Origin: an uncultured Prosthecobacter sp.
GTDB lineage: Bacteria; Verrucomicrobiota; Verrucomicrobiia; Verrucomicrobiales; Verrucomicrobiaceae
Length of the DNA: 7,914 bases
NCBI GenBank assembly: GCA_947523045.1
Contig: CANNUR010000130.1
Location: 1 to 7,914, forward strand
Direction: 5' to 3'
Below the pieces are notes generated by a model. That model saw nothing but the letters and a program-made list of their open reading frames with translations. It had not been told where the DNA came from and made no database searches. Numbering within the stretch: position 1 is the first letter of the stretch; each line of letters begins with the position of its first letter. Shown here piece after piece: positions 6,003 to 7,914 of this stretch. Both the position numbers and the translations under genes were made by a program.

Positions 6003-6731
6003 TCAGCGGGCGGCGGGCACGAGGTGGACCGCGAGCAGGTGCATGAGATTGTCCTTGAGGACGCTGCGCGCACGGATCATCAGCGTGCCACGGCCGTCGG
6101 TGATCTTGAGTGTGCCCAGGTTCTTTTCCTGGGGACCGCGCAGGGTGGTCAGAATCTCGGCGGTGAGGTGGAAGTGCGCCTCGCGCACCTCCAGTGTGCC
6201 GCCTTCCAGCGCCCCGCAGCGGTACTTGATCAGGACTTCATATCCCCCCGGTGGCAGGTCCGGCAGTTTCCAGGTGGCTGCGGCTTCCGGCCCGCTCCAG
6301 CCGGTGAGCGCGCCGCCGTCGCGACGAACTCCGCCCGCCAGCTCGGCCGCATCCAGGGCCAGTGGGATGCGGTCGGGCAGCAAACGGGCCTTGAGCGACT
6401 CCTCGCGAGTGTGGGTCAGCAGCAGTTCCTTGTCGAGGCGCTCGAGTTCGGTGGTCAGCTTCTTGCGCTGGTTGCGCGCCTCAATCGCGCCGGCGTAATC
6501 ACCCGCGCCGGCCCGCTGCTGTTCCAGGGCCTGCAGCGCGGCCAGGTGCTGCTGCAGCGGCTGCAGGCTGGCTTCGAGCAGGCGCTCCTGAAATTTCAGC
6601 CGCTCCAGTTCAATTGTCGCTGCCGGGGCGCGCGTGTCCTGGGCGACTGCCGGACAGGCCGGAGCGCCGAGCAGCAGGGCAACGGCAAGCGTACGGTTCA
6701 CAAGGGGGAGCCGGCTTGGGGGCGACGGCAT
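6003..6731 (-). CDS. Secreted coiled-coil plus beta-sandwich protein, paralogue C (first operon gene)
   Basis: This is a 242-residue exported protein. From the ATG the N-region is MPSPPSRLPLVNRTL, then a hydrophobic core and a cleavage site near AVAQ (28-31). An in-frame GTG at 6701 would give a more classical signal peptide (V/M-NRTLAVALLLG), so the start is uncertain. Residues about 38-112 are strongly heptad-like with many Leu, Glu, Gln and Lys: LERLKFQERLLEASLQPLQ, then a GDYAGAIEARNQRKKL turn and helix. This indicates a coiled-coil hairpin. A beta-sandwich follows at about 122-240, with W154, the core motif DLPPGGYEVLIKY (158-170) and last strands LMIRARSVLKDN and LLAVHLVPA. It shares this architecture with the next two genes. 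No catalytic residues are evident. As the first gene of the cluster it probably lies directly behind the operon promoter. Binding of a cell-wall or polysaccharide ligand is inference. Confidence 0.82.
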   Translation of the reverse strand: MPSPPSRLPLVNRTLAVALLLGAPACPAVAQDTRAPAATIELERLKFQERLLEASLQPLQQHLAALQALEQQRAGAGDYAGAIEARNQRKKLTTELERLDKELLLTHTREESLKARLLPDRIPLALDAAELAGGVRRDGGALTGWSGPEAAATWKLPDLPPGGYEVLIKYRCGALEGGTLEVREAHFHLTAEILTTLRGPQEKNLGTLKITDGRGTLMIRARSVLKDNLMHLLAVHLVPAAR

Positions 6732-6832
6732 CGCAAAGGTAACCGGGGCCGGCCGCGAGACAAGGGCGGAATCCGCGCCCCCACAACTTGACGGATGACA
6801 AAGGTGCCTGCCCGGCCCAACATGGCGCCGCC
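6732..6832. promoter_or_regulatory. Divergent promoter region between the envelope operon and the ArsR-methyltransferase gene
   Basis: This 101-bp gap must serve both directions. On the minus strand, TTGTCT (6763-6758) and TACCTT (6741-6736) are separated by 16 bp and form a weak sigma70-like pair. It would place transcription start around 6729, at or inside the annotated ATG at 6731, which would favour the internal GTG at 6701. On the plus strand, TTGACG at 6788-6793 has no matching -10. An 11-bp near-palindrome, GCGGAATCCGC (6766-6776), and the 8-bp palindrome GGCCGGCC (6747-6754) are the only symmetric elements; either could be an operator, but short GC palindromes are common in such sequence. 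Confidence 0.3.
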
Positions 6833-7762
6833 ATGGCCTCCCTGCTCAAGTCCCTCGGGCTCGCCGCCGATCCGACCCGCGCGCGCCTGCTGCTGCTCCT
6901 GCGACGCGAGGAGCTCAGCGTCGCCGAGCTGCAGGAGATCCTGGCCCTGCCGCAGTCGAACATCTCCGCCCAGCTCTCCCGGCTCAAGGCCGCGGGCCTG
7001 GTCGCCGATCGTCGCAGCGGCAAGAACCGCCTCTACAGCCTGGCCGAGGATCCGCCCGAGGCTTTCTACGCCTTGCTCGAAGCCGCCGGCGCCGAATTGC
7101 CGGAGGTCAAAAAGGATGTCACTGCCCTGAAGGTGGTCCTGCAGAAGCGCGCCCGCAGTGCCCAGGCCTACTTCGATGCCCTCGCCGGCAAGTTCGGTCG
7201 GCACTACATCCCGGGTCGCTCCTGGAAGGCCCTCGGCGAGATGCTGCTCAAGCTGCTGCCGCCCCTGGTCATCGCTGACCTTGGCGCCGGCGAGGGCACC
7301 CTTGCCCAGCTGCTCGCCCAGCGCGCCCGGCAGGTCATTGCCGTCGACAGCTCGGAAAAAATGGTCGCCTACGGCGCCGGCCTCGCCCGCGAGCACGGTT
7401 TCGCCAACCTGGAATTCCGCCACGGCGACATCGAAGATCCGCCCATCGAGCCGGCCAGCGTCGATCTCGCCATCCTCAGCCAGGCCCTGCACCACGCCGC
7501 CAACCCGCTCAAGGCCCTGCGTGCCGCCCATCGCTTGCTCAAGCCCGGCGGTCGCATCGCCGTGCTCGACCTGCTCAAGCACTCTTTCGAAAAGGCCCGC
7601 GAGCTGTATGCCGACCACTGGCTCGGGTTCTCGGAGGCCGAACTCCATGAAATGCTCGGCCAGGCCGGCTTCACCGCCGTCGAGACCTCCATCGTCCATC
7701 GCGAAACCCGCAGCCCGGGCTTTCAGACCGTGCTGGCGCTGGCGGAAAAACCGTCGGCCTGA
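6833..7762 (+). CDS. ArsR-family HTH fused to SAM-dependent methyltransferase
   Basis: From the ATG at 6833 the protein has 309 residues. Residues about 1-72 are an ArsR winged helix: SLGLAADPTRARLLLLL, recognition helix QSNISAQLSRLKAAG (41-55), and wing DRRSGKNRLYSL (59-70). After a linker helix, a class I methyltransferase follows: motif I DLGAGEG (149-155), acidic D172 in VIAVDSS, GDIED (198-202), LSQALHHAANP (215-225) and LKPGG (236-240). The fusion architecture is widespread and in other bacteria sometimes lies near methionine/SAM-cycle genes; no such neighbour is visible here. The metal motif ELCVC of classical ArsR/SmtB reads ELSVA, and the 309-residue chain has no Cys, so it is not a thiol metal sensor. 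It may sense SAM or SAH, which is inference. A TTG at 6788 would add 15 residues; the ATG fits the domain start better. It may regulate itself or the divergent operon. Its substrate is unknown. Confidence 0.9.
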   Translation: MASLLKSLGLAADPTRARLLLLLRREELSVAELQEILALPQSNISAQLSRLKAAGLVADRRSGKNRLYSLAEDPPEAFYALLEAAGAELPEVKKDVTALKVVLQKRARSAQAYFDALAGKFGRHYIPGRSWKALGEMLLKLLPPLVIADLGAGEGTLAQLLAQRARQVIAVDSSEKMVAYGAGLAREHGFANLEFRHGDIEDPPIEPASVDLAILSQALHHAANPLKALRAAHRLLKPGGRIAVLDLLKHSFEKARELYADHWLGFSEAELHEMLGQAGFTAVETSIVHRETRSPGFQTVLALAEKPSA

Positions 7763-7800
7763 GGCAAGGCCCGTCCCGGGCGGCGGATCCGCTGCCTCAG
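7759..7800. terminator. Nested inverted repeat between convergent genes, putative bidirectional terminator
   Basis: CTGAGGCA (7759-7766) is repeated as its exact reverse complement TGCCTCAG (7793-7800). This 8-bp outer stem encloses two smaller hairpins: GCCCG-TCC-CGGGC (7769-7781) and the palindrome GCGGATCCGC (7783-7792). The folded form would be a three-way junction in either strand. Both stop codons, TGA at 7760-7762 and its minus-strand counterpart at 7797-7799, lie within the outer stem. No T-tract follows on either side, so classical intrinsic termination is not assured. Confidence 0.5.
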
Positions 7801-7914
7801 AGCTGGCGAATCAGGCGCTGGGCACTCAGCGGCCGGCCAGTGCGGCCGGCAAGGATGTCGGAGGGCGACACCTCGCGACTGTAATACCGGCGGTTGGCCT
7901 TGGCATTGGCGCCG
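7797..7914 (-). CDS. C-terminal end of an unrecognised protein (partial)
   Basis: A minus-strand frame enters from the right edge and ends at TGA (7799-7797), giving 38 visible residues. The tail contains NRRYYSREVSPSDILAG followed by RTGRPLSAQRLIRQL. It is basic, with a Tyr pair and Pro/Ser turn, and has a natural amino-acid mix unlike the Pro/Arg/Ala runs of antisense frames nearby. I do not recognise the family. Its stop is 35 bp from the convergent ArsR-methyltransferase stop and sits inside the inverted repeat between them, which supports it being a real gene end. Confidence 0.5.
   Translation of the reverse strand, partial: GANAKANRRYYSREVSPSDILAGRTGRPLSAQRLIRQL

Noticed and set aside
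6788..6832. TTG start giving 15 extra residues to the ArsR-methyltransferase
   Set aside because: The extension (TDDKGACPAQHGAA) is not like the family N-terminus, and the ATG at 6833 lies right before the first HTH helix. It is kept only as an alternative.
6698..7699. Minus-strand 333-codon open frame
   Set aside because: It is antisense to the ArsR-methyltransferase gene, which shows HTH and SAM motifs in order.
1..7914. Mobile elements, CRISPR, tRNA or rRNA genes
   Set aside because: I saw no direct-repeat array with spacers, no transposase or integrase motifs, no long terminal inverted repeats and no tRNA-like cloverleaf. The window is filled by ordinary protein genes.

Overview
The window is a high-GC, densely coding bacterial segment that I read as Verrucomicrobiota, probably close to Opitutaceae. 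The basis is protein character only: the YebC homologue starts MGAQWK and matches the form I associate with that group, and there are secreted proteins with an N-terminal helical region followed by a beta-sandwich with a W...LPPGxY motif, a type common in Verrucomicrobiota and Planctomycetota. No start codon I examined has a convincing Shine-Dalgarno sequence.

Layout, left to right. Positions 1-575 (minus) hold the N-terminal two-thirds of a transglutaminase-like protein, cut by the window edge. After a 91-bp divergent gap comes a plus-strand low-complexity lipoprotein gene (667-1353). It converges with only 6 bp to spare on a six-gene minus-strand cluster running from 6731 down to 1360. In transcription order the cluster encodes three secreted proteins of one paralogous family (6731-6003, 5994-4519, 4522-3773), a YebC/TACO1-family protein (3752-3027), a TolB-type beta-propeller (2999-1812) and a short Pal/OmpA-like lipoprotein (1815-1360). 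Spacings are 8 bp, a 4-bp ATGA overlap, 20 bp, 27 bp and a 4-bp ATGA overlap, so this is very likely one operon. A divergent 101-bp gap separates it from a plus-strand ArsR-HTH/SAM-methyltransferase fusion (6833-7762), which converges on the C-terminal end of an unrecognised minus-strand gene (7797-7914 and beyond).

How the genes may work together: the operon is mainly an envelope module. TolB plus a Pal-like lipoprotein is the periplasmic and outer-membrane end of a Tol-Pal-like system. The three upstream proteins carry signal peptides and a putative ligand-binding beta-sandwich, so they would act in the same compartment. YebC is the cytoplasmic exception. The most unusual item is the middle paralogue (4519-5994): its C-terminus looks like a staphylococcal-nuclease (SNase/OB) fold in which the usual catalytic residues are replaced. 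No tRNA, rRNA, CRISPR array, insertion sequence or phage gene was seen.
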